Both the position numbers and the translations under genes were made by a program. Under the pieces are notes generated by a model. It was not told the origin of the DNA, did not search any database, and saw only the letters and a program-made list of their open reading frames with translations. A stretch of 64,000 nucleotides of DNA from Lunularia cruciata (taxonomy: Eukaryota; Streptophyta; Marchantiopsida; Lunulariales; Lunulariaceae), in assembly GCA_948567375.1 (NCBI GenBank), contig OX419757.1, forward strand, positions 34,906,001 to 34,970,000, written 5' to 3'. Below, in pieces: positions 44,580-56,883 of this stretch (position 1 is the first letter of the stretch; every line of letters begins with the position of its first letter).

Positions 44580-45870
44580 TGATGGACAAATTTTTGAGAA
44601 CTTGAAAGATGTGGTGGATGAGTTTCAAGATGTCTTTCCCGATGATCTACCTTGAGGATTACCACCAAAAAGAAGAGTAGATCATAAAATTGAGACACTC
44701 CCGGGGAAGATACCTCCTTGTAAGGCCCCATATCGCCTATCACCTCATGAGTTGGAGGAGTGTAAGACTCAAATTGAGGAGATGCTGCAAAAAGGGTTCA
44801 TCCAACCTATTGTATCACTATATGGAGCTCATGTCTTGTTTGTGAAGAAGAAGGATGGTATAATGCACATGTGCATTGACTATCAGGGTCTGAATCAGTA
44901 AATAGTGAAGAACAAATACCCCCTTACCTTGCATGGATGACTTGTTTGATCAACTCCCTGGAGCAAGATACTTCACCAAATTGGACATGCGGAGTGGTTA
45001 AAATCAAATCCAAATCGTGGAGGATGATGTGTACAAAACTACCTTTCAAACCAAGTATGGCCACTTTGAGTATCAGGTGATGCTTTTTGGCCTCACCAAT
45101 ACACCTGCCACTTTCATGAGTCTAATGAATGACATATTTTGTCCATACTTGGATAAGTCTGTTATTGTCTTCTTGGATGACATCATAGTATACAATAGCA
45201 TGATGATGGAACACAAACAACATCTACAAGAAGTATTGATGGATAAAATTGAGGTCATTAAAAAATGGAGTGCCCCACAAGATCAAACTCAACTCAAGAG
45301 CTTCTTGGGGTTGATGGGATTCTATCATAGAATTGTCAAGGACTTCTCCAAGGTTGCATAGCCTTCAACGGCATTACTTGGCAAGGGGAAGAAGTGGACA
45401 TGGAGAACCGCACAAGAATTGGCCTTTCAAGAATTGAAAGCCGCTTTGCTACATGCACCAATCTTGAAGTGGTATGACCCAAAACGTCCAATCAAGCTGG
45501 CTGTAGATGCATCAAGCATAGCAATAGGAGCAGTCCTACAACAAGAGTGGCATGATAGATGGCATCCAATTGCATATTTCTCTCAAAAGTTGTTTTGTTA
45601 GAGCACAACTACCATACCATAGAATAAGAAGAGCTGGCCATTGTTCTTGCAACCAAGCATTGGAAGCATTATCTAGGCAAGAAGACATTTGTAGTAGAGA
45701 TAGACCATAAACCTCTAGTCTACCTCAAGATGCAAAAGGATCTATCTCATCATCAAATTTGGTGGTCAAAGTGGCGACAACACTTCAACATGACAATCAC
45801 CTACATGGAAGGTAAGAAGCAATTGCAGATACATTCACCCACATGCCAAAGGCAAAAAACTTGGTGGTAG
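44580..45870 (+). pseudogene. pol: E3 reverse transcriptase and RNase H
   Basis: Pieces include SLYGAHVLFVKKKDG near 44820, FQTKYGHFEYQVMLFGLTN in 45017-45361 with the catalytic FLDD (residues 52-55 of that piece), FLGLMGFYHRIV, then RNase H with LAVDASSIAIGAVLQQ (45419-45601) and IDHKPL near 45703. Frames shift between these pieces and a TAG follows FSKVA at about 45361. Confidence 0.8.
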
Positions 45871-45959
45871 AGGTTAAGATTAACCCTGAATTTAGGCGAG
45901 AGATTCTAGCTGCTACAAAAACTGATCTACAAATTGTAGAGGCGCCATCATCCAAAGGC

Positions 45960-47280
45960 GTCACTAGCACCTAGGACTCACCTTTTGTGATGGTAGATTA
46001 TGGATCCCAAATGTCCTAGAATTACGCACCATCATTCTAGTGGAATATCATGATTCGGCCATTGCAGATCATGTCGGAGTGGACAAGACCTTGGATGCAG
46101 TCCAGTGCCATTACTATTGGCCCAAGATGAGCAATGACGTGATGGACTATGTGCAAAACTGCCTACTTTGTCAACAAAATAAAGCTTCTAATCAAGCCCC
46201 TATAGGGCTCCTTCAACCTCTTCCCACTCCTGCCCAAAGTTAGGAACAAGTGAGTATGGATCTTGTTTGTGAATTACCCAAGACCACCTCAGGGTTTGAC
46301 TTCATCGTGGTCTTTGTGGACTGGCTCAACAAAATGATTCATGTATGCCCGACCACCAAGGATGTAACCACCCCACAACTAGCTCAATTATACTTATATG
46401 TAGTCTTCTCTCACCATGGCTTGTCTTGAGTACTCATCAATGATAGAGGCACTCAATTCACTAGTTTGTTTTGGCAAACATTCTTGGGTCTTCAAAACCA
46501 AGTTGGCCATGTCCACAACTTACCACCCACAAACAAATGGAAAAATAGAGTGGGCTAATTGCACTATTGAAGACATGTTACGCGGTTTCACCGAAGAAGA
46601 GCAAGAGAGGTGGGACACCCTACTCCCATTGGTGGAATTTTTTTACAACAATTTAGTGAATGCATCTACCCAAGTCACTCCATTCTTCCTCATGTAGGGT
46701 GAGCATCCTTTCACACCTTCTAGCTTGATGATGATCAGTCCGGTGGCTACCAAGGTCAACGTAATCAACACATTTGTTTCTAGAATCCAATAAGGTGGAG
46801 AGAGCGCCAAGCACAAATTATAGATTGTGCAAAATCAATAGAAGCGGTATGCTGATGCACACCGTACGCACATGGAGTTCAATGTTGGGGATTAGGTGTA
46901 GCTATCAACAACCAATTTCACATTAGTTGGACCTCGTAAGCTTAGACCTTGTTTTATTGGATCTTTCTCGATTCTTTGTCGAGTCGGCACTGTGGCTTAT
47001 CACCTTGAGCTACCACCACACATGAAGATTCATCTAGTGTTCCATGTTAAGACATTTGACCTTGTCCGACACTCATTGATGGCATGGAGGAATATGAAGT
47101 GGAGCGTATTCTCCAAAAATGCATGCGTGGTACTTGCCATCTACGGGTGGACTATCTAGTAAGTGGAAAGGTTGCCCCCTCTATGAAGCAACCTGGGAGC
47201 CTTCTGCCAATTTGACACATGCACCGGTGTTGGTGCAAGCATTTGAGCAACAACTGCACAACAAGGACGATGTGTCTTAA
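45960..47280 (+). pseudogene. pol: E3 integrase and chromodomain
   Basis: The zinc-binding part is in 46040-46243 (HVGVDKTLDAVQCHYYWPKM, CLLCQQNKAS). The core includes SMDLVCELPKT, VFVDWLNKM and NDRGTQFTS. A GLQN-type GPY/F region follows near 46930. Near 47085-47250 the chromodomain reads EYEVERILQ, then WKG after a one-base loss, EATWEPSANL and a final helix. Chromodomains bind methylated histone H3 and guide chromovirus integration. The stop TAA is at 47278-47280. Confidence 0.75.
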
Positions 47281-47293
47281 AAGGAGGGAAGTC
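47279..47293 (+). other. E3 polypurine tract
   Basis: AAAAGGAGGGAAGTC directly precedes the 3-prime LTR and overlaps the pol stop codon. Confidence 0.75.
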
Positions 47294-47872
47294 TATAATA
47301 CCAAGAGCTAGCCATATGATCTAATATGAAGTTTGGTTTGGTAACATCTGGAATGATGTTATACATGATGGTCAAAATAGATCAAAAAGAGGTATCACCA
47401 AAAGGGGACCTCTACTAATAAAGTAGGAACCAAAATATGCTTGAAATCTTTGAAAGCAATTTCAGAGGCCTAAATGGATGAATTAGACCTCAAAAATGTG
47501 CACATTTCCCCCACAAAAGGAAATATTGGCCTTCCCTCCCCCTAGCTTTGCCTCATCAAGAGCTTTCCAATGGTACCTCACCCACGTGATTTTGAGATTC
47601 CTACAAGAAGATTCCCTAAAGATTTTCTTTGGTAAAAGCTTGTTTGACCAACCCGATAGGACCAGGACCAACATGTCACCCATCCAAGTAAGTAATCCAA
47701 GGGTGGAGCTTGCTGACATGTCACCTATCTGTGTGTCTAATCCTATGGTGGAGCTTCCTTGGAGGAGATCCTCTTTGTCTATATAATAAATAGAAGGTGC
47801 TCCTTTGGGATATTGGATGATTGAGTGTGAAATCTTTTTTTTTCTCTCTTCTATTTTCCTCAAAGTATTACA
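47294..47872 (+). repeat. E3 3-prime LTR
   Basis: 579 bp starting TATAATACC (TG mutated to TA) and ending AGTATTACA, followed by the duplication AGATG. Confidence 0.9.
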
Positions 47873-47877
47873 AGATG

Positions 47878-48588
47878 AGGTAAAGAAATGCAAAGGATAA
47901 GGATTTGAATGTTTTATTGATTAGTCTCAAAACTAGTGTAGATAGGAAGATATTGGAAGTGGAAGACAATATCACGATTAGATTAGATTTAGTTAAGTTA
48001 GAAGTAGATAAACTTTGGAAGGATGTAAGAGTGAAATCCAAAGCAAAGGAAGTAGGAGTATAGTTTTCTTTGGAGTTGACATTAGAGATATTAGAGAAAC
48101 ATGGGTTGTAGGAAGAAGATGTAGGTAGATTGCCCATGACAGGAATTGTAGATCAGAGTGAAGAGGTGTCAAAATTGGTAGAAGAATTGGTAATTGGTAA
48201 ATCCGAGGATAGAGTAGTATGTGAGGTTACTTTGGGTTTAGAAGCCAAAGAAGAAGTAGACATTAGATTGGAGTAGTAACAGATCAGAGATTTTGAAGGG
48301 CAGATACAAAGGGATGCATTGTCATTTTGGATCTATAGGTTGTAAGAGGTAGTTAGGAAATGGTATATTAGTTAGATAATTGTCAAATGATTTGCCTATG
48401 TAAAGGAGGCATTCTCAAAATGTTGTTGTTCAGTATTCTTTATTCATGAGAATAGATAAAGCAAAGTACTGATTCTAGTGCTTGTTGTTTGAGCTTGATT
48501 CTGAGTATCAACTCTGTGTTTGTGTTTGTGAGTGTTTAGAGAATTCAAAAGTGCAAGTCAATGAGCTTGTTGGATTTTGTAGCATTGA
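47878..48588 (+). repeat. X-34, right part, truncated
   Basis: Resumes the X gene tail (RNAKDKDLN-like reading, DRKILEVEDNITI) to a stop near 48277, then the first half of the noncoding end region with a TATGTAAAG-like box. It breaks off at about 48588 in GTTGGATTTT, where other copies continue, and joins an E1-type LTR fragment. The last 500 or so bases are missing. Confidence 0.75.
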
Positions 48589-48872
48589 CTTTATTTGACT
48601 TTTAGCCTTGTAACTTGAGTTGCTCCAGTAATTAGTAACTTTGGTGTGTAACTATTTCACAAGTATATAAACTAGGGGTGAGGAGGTACTCATCATCCTT
48701 TCATTTGCATCTATCTCTCTCTCATTGAGTTCTCTAGTGAGAAATGGCTTGAGTCTTGGAGTGTTAGCCTTGGAGGAGTATGATGGAGTTGGGGTTCCTT
48801 GCCTTCTTAGTCCATGGTGCGTTACCATAATAGCCATCAAAGCATCATCTTGAGTGAGAGACAGGCTGACTC
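48589..48872 (+). repeat. Partial E1-type LTR
   Basis: About 284 bp matching the last two fifths of the E1 LTR, from TTGACTTTATTTGAC to GACTCATA, with several substitutions. The first 400 bases are missing. It marks a deletion joining it to X-34. Confidence 0.8.
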
Positions 48873-48879
48873 ATAGTAC

Positions 48880-51248
48880 AGACTTTTGTTGAGCAAGCAC
48901 TTCAATCAAAAGGAGATGCCATTATAAATAGCATCACACTTGAGGAAGAAAGGTTTCAAGAAGGTGGTTCAGCTATAGAAGTGGAATGGCTGGATCTTGA
49001 AGTATTGCAAGTTGGAACACATTTGTGACAACCCGGCAAATATCACTTTTGCGGTAATCGGGTAAGTAAAGTTCATTCCCGCAAAGATACGAGTCAAAAA
49101 TTTCCAAATACAAAGTCAAACAGTATCAATGTAGTTCTTCTTGAGTTCTTCTTTGGTCTCTCAGGTAGAAACCACACCTAGAAGAGAGTAACAAGCACTG
49201 ATTCACAGCCTTGTCATGAATTCACACTCCTTAATCACAACTCCCTCAATTCTTTCCAAATAATCTTGATTGTGATGATTCAGGCTCTCTCAAAAATGGC
49301 ACTTCACTGCAAAACAACTTTGCCTTAGAATTGTGTTCCACTTCTCCACTGAAGGCACAACTTCCTTGATCAAAATTGCTTCACATCAACTTTGCATTGC
49401 ACTCACAGATGCAAAATACTACCAACACTACAATTCCTCTCAGATCTGTCAAGGCATTGCTCCGATTGCACTTCACTTAGGATCAAACACACAGAATGAA
49501 GATCAAGGTTGCGGAATCTAACATCCAACAAACACACTGACTTGCACTTCAAATTTCTCCACACACTCACAAACACAATTGCAAAGTTGATACTTGGAAT
49601 CAAGCTTAAGCGACGAGCACTACTTCACAGCACTTTGCTTTATCTATTCTCAAAATTATGAGCACCAAACAACAATTCCCTACAAATGCCACTCTTAAAT
49701 AGTGAAGTAATTGATAGTTATCTTCCTAATGTACCTCTTCCTAACTTGTAGATCTGAAATGATAATGCAACCCTTCATATGTGCCTATTCAAATCTCAAA
49801 TTGGTTACTAATCCGATCCGATGTCTACTTCTTCCTCGGCTTTCAAACCTAAACCCAAAGTAACTGTACTCACTACTACTCTATCCTCGGATTTCATAAC
49901 TCATACTTCCTCTACCAATTCTACTAATTCTCCACTCTAATCTACAATTCTATCACAAGTAATCCTTCTAAATCTCTATCTCCTGACCCACTCTTCTCTA
50001 AAGTGTCAAATGTCAAATCCAAAGACACTTGCACTCCTATCTCTCTTACTTCGGGTTTAACTACTATCAATTCTTTTGCTAATTCTACTGTATCATCATC
50101 AAGAATTGCAATTGAAAGCATGAATACACTATCTACACCTTCAATTTGTAACCCACTTTCCCCTAATCACTCATGTTATTGACCCAAAGACATTATTGTC
50201 TGATCTTGCACTTCGGGTTTATTCACCACTGCTACTTCTCCTTCAATTCATGTTCTATCTTCAATCAAAACTAAAATTGAAGTCATGGGTATCCTAATTA
50301 TCTTCTTTCCTTACTCTAACTTCCTCTAATCCCTTTGGCAAAACTCTCGAAATCACCTTCACTGCACTCAGAGGTCTGACTTCCTCGAGTTGAATCATAT
50401 TTTTCTTGAGGTAAAGTCTTTAGACCCGAAGTCCGAAGTCCGAAGTCACATTGACCCGAAGACACCAAACTACTCTTCACATCTACTCCCAAAACTTCAA
50501 ATGCTTGTAACTTCTTTTATAGACCTTACAAACTTTACGAATTTGGTGGCAATGGAAAGCCCTAAACGAGATGCTTCCAACGAGATATAGCACGCTTGAT
50601 TTAGACTTGTGTCTATTGAGATATGGCCCCCGCAAAAATCCTAACCTGCAACTTCTATTTCTCCTTTGGGTTTGCCCTCCTACAACGTTTGATTTGAGTT
50701 TTTCCCTCCTCATACACAAAGTAAGCTTCTTTGGGTCTGATCCAAACCGAGCACTTCTTCCTCTTACACGAAATTGACTTCCTCGAGTCTGATCAAAACA
50801 CAAGTTTTCACTCATTTCTTCTCCATTTGGTTTCAATTTGGTTTCAGTAAGGCACTTCTTCTTCAAAACTTGTCCAAAATGAAAAATATGGGTACCACGA
50901 CATTCAGGGAAGAAAAAGCGTAACCCCAAAGAAGTGAGTACAGCATCTTCATTTTCAAGAAAGGCAAAGTGCATACATCCAAAATCAATCCTCTTTGTGA
51001 AGGAAAAGAAAATTTTAGCAGAAGCTAAAGCCAAAGCCTTGCAAAAGGAATTCAAGAGGCATTACAAAGAACTTGGGAGATGAGTTTGGAGTAGGACACA
51101 AGGACAAAGCCTCCAATTCTTTTGGTTGATATCCAACCAAAAGTTAAGGATTTGATCTAAGCCAAGGTGGGTAAACCAAAAGAACCTCAAGTCAAGACCA
51201 CCAGTACTCCGATCACTATTCTAAAGCAACCCAAAGACAGGTCAAAGC
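48880..51248 (+). pseudogene. gag: E4 gag-region ORF, split by a solo X LTR
   Basis: A frame from 48880 (FVEQALQSKGDAIINS) to 49023 resumes after the X insertion at 50905 and reads on through KKKRNPKEVSTASSFS and KALQKEFKRHYKELGR to a TGA near 51082, then continues less clearly to 51248. Removing the insertion and one copy of its 5-bp duplication restores one open frame of about 95 codons. The protein is not recognised. Its place before the protease suggests the end of Gag. Confidence 0.55.
49024..50899 (-). repeat. Short X LTR, solo, minus strand, in E4
   Basis: 1876 bp, plus-strand reading TGTGACAACCC to GTACCACG. Perfect target duplication ACATT (49019-49023 and 50900-50904). The minus strand near 50500-50830 shows the block RNRSCRLGFLRGPY shared with the other short LTRs. 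Confidence 0.9.
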
Positions 51249-51938
51249 AGTGAGCAAGCTTGTCTCTACTCAGAATGAACCTCTGATGGTTATTATGGTA
51301 GCACACCATGGACTAAGAAGGCAAAGAACCCCAACTCCATCATACTCTTCCAAGGCTAGCACTCCAAGACTCAAGCCATTGCTCACTAGAGAACTCAATG
51401 AGAGAGAGATAGTTGCAAATGAAAGGATGATGAGTACCCCCTCGCCCCTAGTTTATATACTTGTGAAATGGTTACATACCAAAGTTATTAATTGCTAGAG
51501 TAACTCAAGTTACTAGGCTAAAAGTCAAATAAAATCAAAAAATATAAAGGAATATCCATTGACATGAGCATATTCCACTAAGCATATGATCTTATCTTGA
51601 CCCAACCACAAGTCAAGGATTCCTTCACATGGGCTATCCTTGGACTATAGAAGAATCCAAAACAAAAAGGCTTGCGGGCCCAAGAGTTCTCAACTCTTTC
51701 CTCAAACCCAAACACCTAAAAATAATACCAAGTCAACACACTAGAATCCAAAATAATGGTGCTCATCTTTTCCACTTCCTCTAAAGTAAGGTCCCCTCTA
51801 TCTTAGCTAGGACTAACTTAAGCTAATTATGACTAATGTAGAACCATCCTTTATCTCTATATAAATAATATCTCTCAAGTACTTGTAATACTAAGCTAAA
51901 TATTACAATACCACACACATGCACAAATAGGTGTTATA
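51249..51938 (-). repeat. Solo E1-type LTR, minus strand
   Basis: 690 bp, near full length compared with the 692-bp E1 LTR but with many substitutions. Ends are degraded (AGTGAGC at the left, GGTGTTATA at the right). I see no convincing target duplication. It lies inside E4. Confidence 0.85.
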
Positions 51939-52760
51939 GAGTAGGGTGAGACTCCAAACCCAAAGTCAAAGGTGAAGTTGGAGGGGTACCTCAATATGAT
52001 GTTGTGATAAATTTGGTATCCATGTAGGCCAATGTCACATTTAAGCAACTATGGGAGGAAAACAAGCTATAGAAGAAGCAGCTGAGTTCTACTTTCAAGA
52101 AAGTAAGGGCAATGACCAAGAAGGAATTGTTGGCCAACTATCATATTGAGCAAGAAGATTTGAGATCTCCCAAAATGGATGCAAAGACCATGGGTTGCAT
52201 GATAACATTGGTACCTATTGATTTGGGTTCTAGTGTGATTGTAATGATAAAGGATACGGCACACCAATAAGGGTATCACCCATTTGAACCCACACCCCAA
52301 ATTTTGAAGTTTGCAAATCAAACCAATAGACAACCTTTGGATATATTGTCTAATATCACTACAATCATTATTGGAGTGCCATTCAAATTGAATCACATTA
52401 TTTGAGGCTAGTGACCAAAATTGGTTATCCACTATTTATCAAAAGACCCTAGTTGTACAATGCCCAAGTTGTTGTGGATCAGCATCAACAGATGTTGAGG
52501 TTTAAGGACATCTTGTCCAAAGACCAGAAGCTAGTGATAGTTAGTTGGACAAAGGAACCCCCACCTTAGGTAAATGACATCATTAGAAGATGAAGATGAA
52601 TCCAAAGATTCATCATCTTTATCTTCCAAAGACTTGGATGAAGAAGTCCAAGTAAATTATTTGGGATGCTATGAGGTAGAGGTCAAAGACAAAGATCCCT
52701 ATGACATTGCTTTGGGTGAACATGATTTGGAGGAAGGAGGTTTGAACTCCATATGACTCA
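51939..52760 (+). pseudogene. pol: E4 protease region
   Basis: Frames give KKVRAMTKKELLANYHIEQ near 52100, then LGSSVIVMI near 52225 where the catalytic DGG or DSG motif should be, and FANQTNRQPLDILSNITT followed by GVPFKLNHIIL at 52310-52400, matching the second half of plant Ty3 proteases. The open piece 52574-52756 is an acidic linker (EDEDESKDSSSLSSKDLDEE). The catalytic motif appears lost. Confidence 0.6.
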
Positions 52761-52849
52761 GGCTAAGCCAAGTCATTCATGTTGAAGGAGTCATCACCTT
52801 GATGACTCTCAAGACATGGTCTTGTCTGAAGGCAAAATTGTGGAAATTT

Positions 52850-54260
52850 TGAAGACAATCACTTCAAACAAGTAGGCAAGATACATTGTCTTGTTCATTG
52901 AGTATCAAGATGTATTTTCCTAGTCTATTGATCAATGCTAGGAATTCCCAAACAATTTGGGGAACACTGGATTGATTTTGTTGAAGATGCACTTCCAATA
53001 TGGCAGATACAATATCACCTAAACCAAAAGTACTTGCTCTTGGTGAAAGATGAGATCAAAAAGTACTTGGAGGCTAGAATAATTTTCCATCTTGAGTAAT
53101 GGATGGGTTTCTCCCATTGTCATTGCTCCAAAAAAGAAGACTAGGAAGATTCATGTGTGCCAAGATTTTTGTCAATCATGAAATGCAATCATGAGGAAGG
53201 ATCATTATTCTTTGCCATTTATTGACACTAATTTGGACCAAGTTGTTGGTCATCCTTTCTATAGTTTTCTTGATGGATTTTAAGCTATAATCAAGTATCC
53301 ATTTGAGAAGATAATAAAAATAGAACCACATTCACTACCGATTGGGGCACTTTTGCTTACAATCAAATGCCCTTAGGTTGTGTAATGAATGCCCTAGCTA
53401 CATTCTAGTTGATGATGAATGCAATTTTAAAAGATTGTTTGTGGAATTTTGTGGAAGTCTTCATTGATGATTTTTGTGTGTTTGAGCAAAGAGAAGTATA
53501 TTTGGATTACCTTTGCCAAAATTTTGAAAGGTGTCATTTTGTTGGCTTGTCCTTCCATCCAGAGAAATGCTTCTTTGCAATTCAAAAGAAGGAATTATTC
53601 TGGGGCATTTTGTCTCAAGCCAAGGTATTGAAGTCAATGTTGAGAAGGTGAAAGTCATCTCAGCTTGGAATCCCCTAAAAACATTTGGGAGTTGAGAGCC
53701 TTCTTGGGACATATTAGATACTATAAACTCTTTGTATCAAATTATGTGGTGTTGGTTGTACCACTAACAAAGCTTCTAAAGAAGTCCAAAGACTATTTAT
53801 AGGAAGCAGAACAAGAAGACACTTTCCAAGTGTTGAAGAAGAAATTGGTTGAAGCACCAATTATGAGGCCCCAAATTAGGATGTCCCTTTTCATGTGCAT
53901 GTGGACACTTTTTCCATGGCAATAAGGGTAGTCTTGAGTCAAAAGGATGAGAAGGAGAAAGACTATCCAATTTACTATGCCAACTGATAGCTTTCAATTG
54001 CAAAAAAGAACTATTTAATGACTAAAAGAGAAGCACTTGTAATGGTGTATGCTTGCAAGACGTTTTGCTGCTATTTGTTGGGATATGAGTTTGTCTTCTA
54101 TGGGGACCATTATGCTTTGCAACATTTGGTAAGAAGGCAGATTTGTCTGGGAAAATTGCAAGATGGAAGGAATTCACATACACAATACAAGTAAGGAATG
54201 GAGCTTTGCATTTGAATGCGGACTTCCTATCCATGTTAGAAACTCAAGACTAAGACATGG
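52850..54260 (+). pseudogene. pol: E4 reverse transcriptase and RNase H
   Basis: Broken frames recover the fingers (near 53080-53170), and 53409-53651 carries the catalytic FIDDF with LSFHPEKCFFAIQKKELFWG after it. This resembles FIDDF in E1 more than the FLDD of E3. RNase H remnants follow to about 54240 with a DADFLS-like end. No frame is intact. Confidence 0.7.
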
Positions 54261-54299
54261 AAGTCAATGATCAGTTTCTTGACAAAGAGTTAAATCATT

Positions 54300-55660
54300 T
54301 GATGGTGATGCAAAGTAGGAGGTATGCAGCTGAATATCATTACCTGCATACTTGCCAATGCCCTAAGGGATTGGACCTAGAGTAAGGAGAAGTCATTCTC
54401 AAGAAAATGGGACCATACCAGGTGAAGCACAACATTTTATTTAAAATGTGCAAAGCCTAAGTACTTTGGATATGCTTGGAAGCACACAAAGTTGGGGGTG
54501 TAATTGCATCCTTGTACTTGTAAGCATAGAGGAGACATTGTGCCCTAAAGAATACCATAAAGAAAATTCTTTCATTGGGGTATGGTAACATGTTGGGCCT
54601 TTGCTTGGGGCCAAGGGGCATTGGTGGCCTACAATGTACAATGATACTCATGCCCATATCCAAACTTGAGATGCATGTCAAACAATAGGAAAGCTGATGG
54701 CTACTTCCCAATGTCCTTTGAGACCAATTTTACCATTGGCACTATTTGAGAAATGGGGAACTGATTTTGTGGGTCCAATTCAACCAATGACTCAATTTCA
54801 TGAGGAAGAGATACATCTGGTCTGCACTGATTATGCTACCAAGGTGGTTGAAGCTAAGGCAACTCAGAGAGATGATGCAAAAACTATTGCCAAATTTTTC
54901 TTTTGAGACACCATTTCACATTATGAATGTCCTTTGGAATTGATCAATGACCAAGGGACTCATTTTTTGAACTTACTTGTGGAGGCATTAACCAAGTACC
55001 TCCAAATCAAACATTGGAAGATGGCACCTTACAACCCAAAGGCCAACAGATTAACAAAGAAAGCAAATGGATTATTGTAGAAAATTTTGAATAAGGTGAT
55101 TGTCAATTATACCTACAATTGGGATACAAAGTTACCTACAGCTTTGCAAGCATACAAGACCACCAAAAAAATAACAACCAAAAAAACTCCATATTTCTTG
55201 ACATATGGATTGCATCTCATACGACCAGTTGAATTTGAAGTACCATTATATCAGATCCTTTGTGAGGAACTATTGTTGGAGGAAGAAAGTCAAGATCTTT
55301 GGATCCATCAATTGATATGGTTAGGAGAGAACAAAGGCAATGCAATGCAAACCACAAAGGAAATATAAGATTAGTAGAAAGTTAAGCCTGATAAGAGAAT
55401 AAAGCATGTTGCTATTTAAGAGGGAGATTTAGTTTTGGTATATGACAATTGCCAAATATTTTTTCCAAGCAAGTTACACCTTCAATGGATTGGGCCATAT
55501 TGTGTAATGCACATCTATGAAAATGGCTCTATTTAACTTGTAGACTTGGATGGAAATCCATTTGCCACTTGAGTGAATGGGTGGCAAGTTAGAAAATATT
55601 GGACCATGGACTTGGACTTGTATAGAGAAGCCAATGCCAGTGTTCATGGGGATGCTCAAA
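54300..55660 (+). pseudogene. pol: E4 integrase
   Basis: 54697-54906 reads LFEKWGTDFVGPIQ and VCTDYATKVVEAKATQ. The next piece has LINDQGTHF near 54945 and YNPKANRLTKKANG near 55040, where the catalytic Glu position appears to be Lys. 55087-55368 continues WDTKLPTALQAYKTT and FLTYGLHLIRPVEFE. The end (EGDLVLVYD, WIGPYCVMHIY, LVDLDGNPF, VNGWQVRKYW) is the usual Ty3 C-terminus without a chromodomain. Confidence 0.75.
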
Positions 55661-55675
55661 TTTGAGGGAGGAGTA
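55661..55675 (+). other. E4 polypurine tract abutting an X LTR
   Basis: TTTGAGGGAGGAGTA ends exactly where the X unit starts (TATGGTACCC). This adjacency, after a complete series of pol domains, is the evidence that X units are the LTRs of an E4-like element. Confidence 0.75.
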
Positions 55676-56883
55676 TATGGTACCCATATTTTTCAATTTT
55701 GATAAGTTTTAAAGAAGAAGTGTATTGTTGAAGCTGCATTGATGTTTAATGAAGTAGAAAAGAGAAGAATTGTATGTTTGGCATGAACCCAAAGAAGCCA
55801 ACCTCAGGTTAGAGTCATAAGGACTCGGGTTGGACTTATGAAGTATGGAATCAAAGTAAGAGGACTTCATATTGAGATGCACAACCCAATCCAAAGAACC
55901 TGTAACAACTTTTCCTCGGGTCTAGCCAATCAAGGAAGTATGTGTAAAGAAAGCAACTACCTTGGGATCAAGATGACATTGAGAGTGATAGAAAACATAC
56001 ACAGATTGGCGTGTCAATTGAAGATTGACTTAAGAATGACCAATCAACAAACACTCTAAGATTGAGACTTTGTCAAGGGAGTTCTGAATGTCATGATGAT
56101 ATCTTATGCCTCTCAATAGTTGTCTTGAAGGAGTAAGAATCTCAAGATTTGGAGAGGGTTTGATCTTTCATAGATCAAGAGTGAAGAGGCACACAATGCC
56201 ACCAAAGGGAAGTAAGCAATGAGAGGTCTTTCAATGCATCAATTAGATGTAGTGGCAAGGATGCAAGTCTTGAACAGACTTTACATCCCCTTTCTAGTAT
56301 GGAATTGGAATTTGAGCTTTCTAGGGTTCATGGCAGAAATTGCTGCCAGTAATTGCAAAGATGTCCCAAGACAGGGTAAAAGAGTGGAAATCCAGCTCAA
56401 TGGATTGAGTCGGATAAGAAATTAGTCTTGGGGAGAGAAGCAAAGGAAGTAGGAGGAGTCACCTTCTATTGGAAGTGTGATTCTTTAGAAGAAATTGCAG
56501 AGGTGAGGAATTCTTACAATGCACCTTGCACCAAGAATGGGTACAAGGTGGATAGTTATAGAGATCCAATACAAAAGAGGTAGTCAGTATGACAATGGCC
56601 ATGTTTAAGCCAGAGTGAACCACCCATGAAATGATGCAACAAGCGGTGTTCTTTCAATAGATTTTTGTGGGAGAAGCGGTGAATTGGGCAAAGTATTTAC
56701 ACCAACAAGTAGGTCAAATGATTAATAGTTGAAGAGTGGACCAGCCTCTCCATTACTTCATACCATTTTTAACTCATTTCTATTATCGATTAAACTTACT
56801 TAGCTTGGAAGAGAGAGAAAGAATGGTGTCTCACTTTCACCTTGATTTATAAAGAGTAGCATATGGAGATGAACAATACTACA
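55676..56883 (+). repeat. X LTR copy X-55: E4 3-prime LTR, first third
   Basis: Starts TATGGTACCCATATTTTTC with TG mutated to TA. It carries the N-terminal part of the X gene (56219-56883: QLDVVARMQVLNR, FLVWNWNLSFLGF, MAEIAASNCKD) in the same orientation as E4, and is cut at 56883 by a minus-strand X copy. The remainder is beyond the window. Confidence 0.75.

Larger units (their letters stand above)
36208..47872 (+). mobile_element. E3: decayed chromovirus (Ty3 with chromodomain)
   Basis: LTRs at 36208-36788 and 47294-47872, perfect target duplication AGATG (36203-36207 and 47873-47877), an initiator-Met-type primer site, and gag, protease, reverse transcriptase, RNase H, integrase and chromodomain in order on the plus strand. 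Frameshifts and stops are frequent. Two X copies are nested in its 5-prime part (37158-40863 and 40961-42807). The LTRs differ at many positions, so it is much older than E1. Confidence 0.9.
48873..55675 (+). mobile_element. E4: decayed Ty3 internal region belonging to the X LTR family
   Basis: Gag, protease, reverse transcriptase, RNase H and integrase remnants in order on the plus strand, interrupted by a solo X LTR (49024-50899, minus) and a solo E1-type LTR (51249-51938, minus). The 5-prime LTR is not present: the left end was lost in the rearrangement at 48588. On the right the purine tract at 55661-55675 directly abuts an X unit. No chromodomain is seen. Confidence 0.75.

Noticed and set aside
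34062-55675. X-34 (34062) as the 5-prime LTR paired with the X LTR at 55676 around E4
   Set aside because: The two X units belong to different subtypes and differ far too much to have been identical at insertion.
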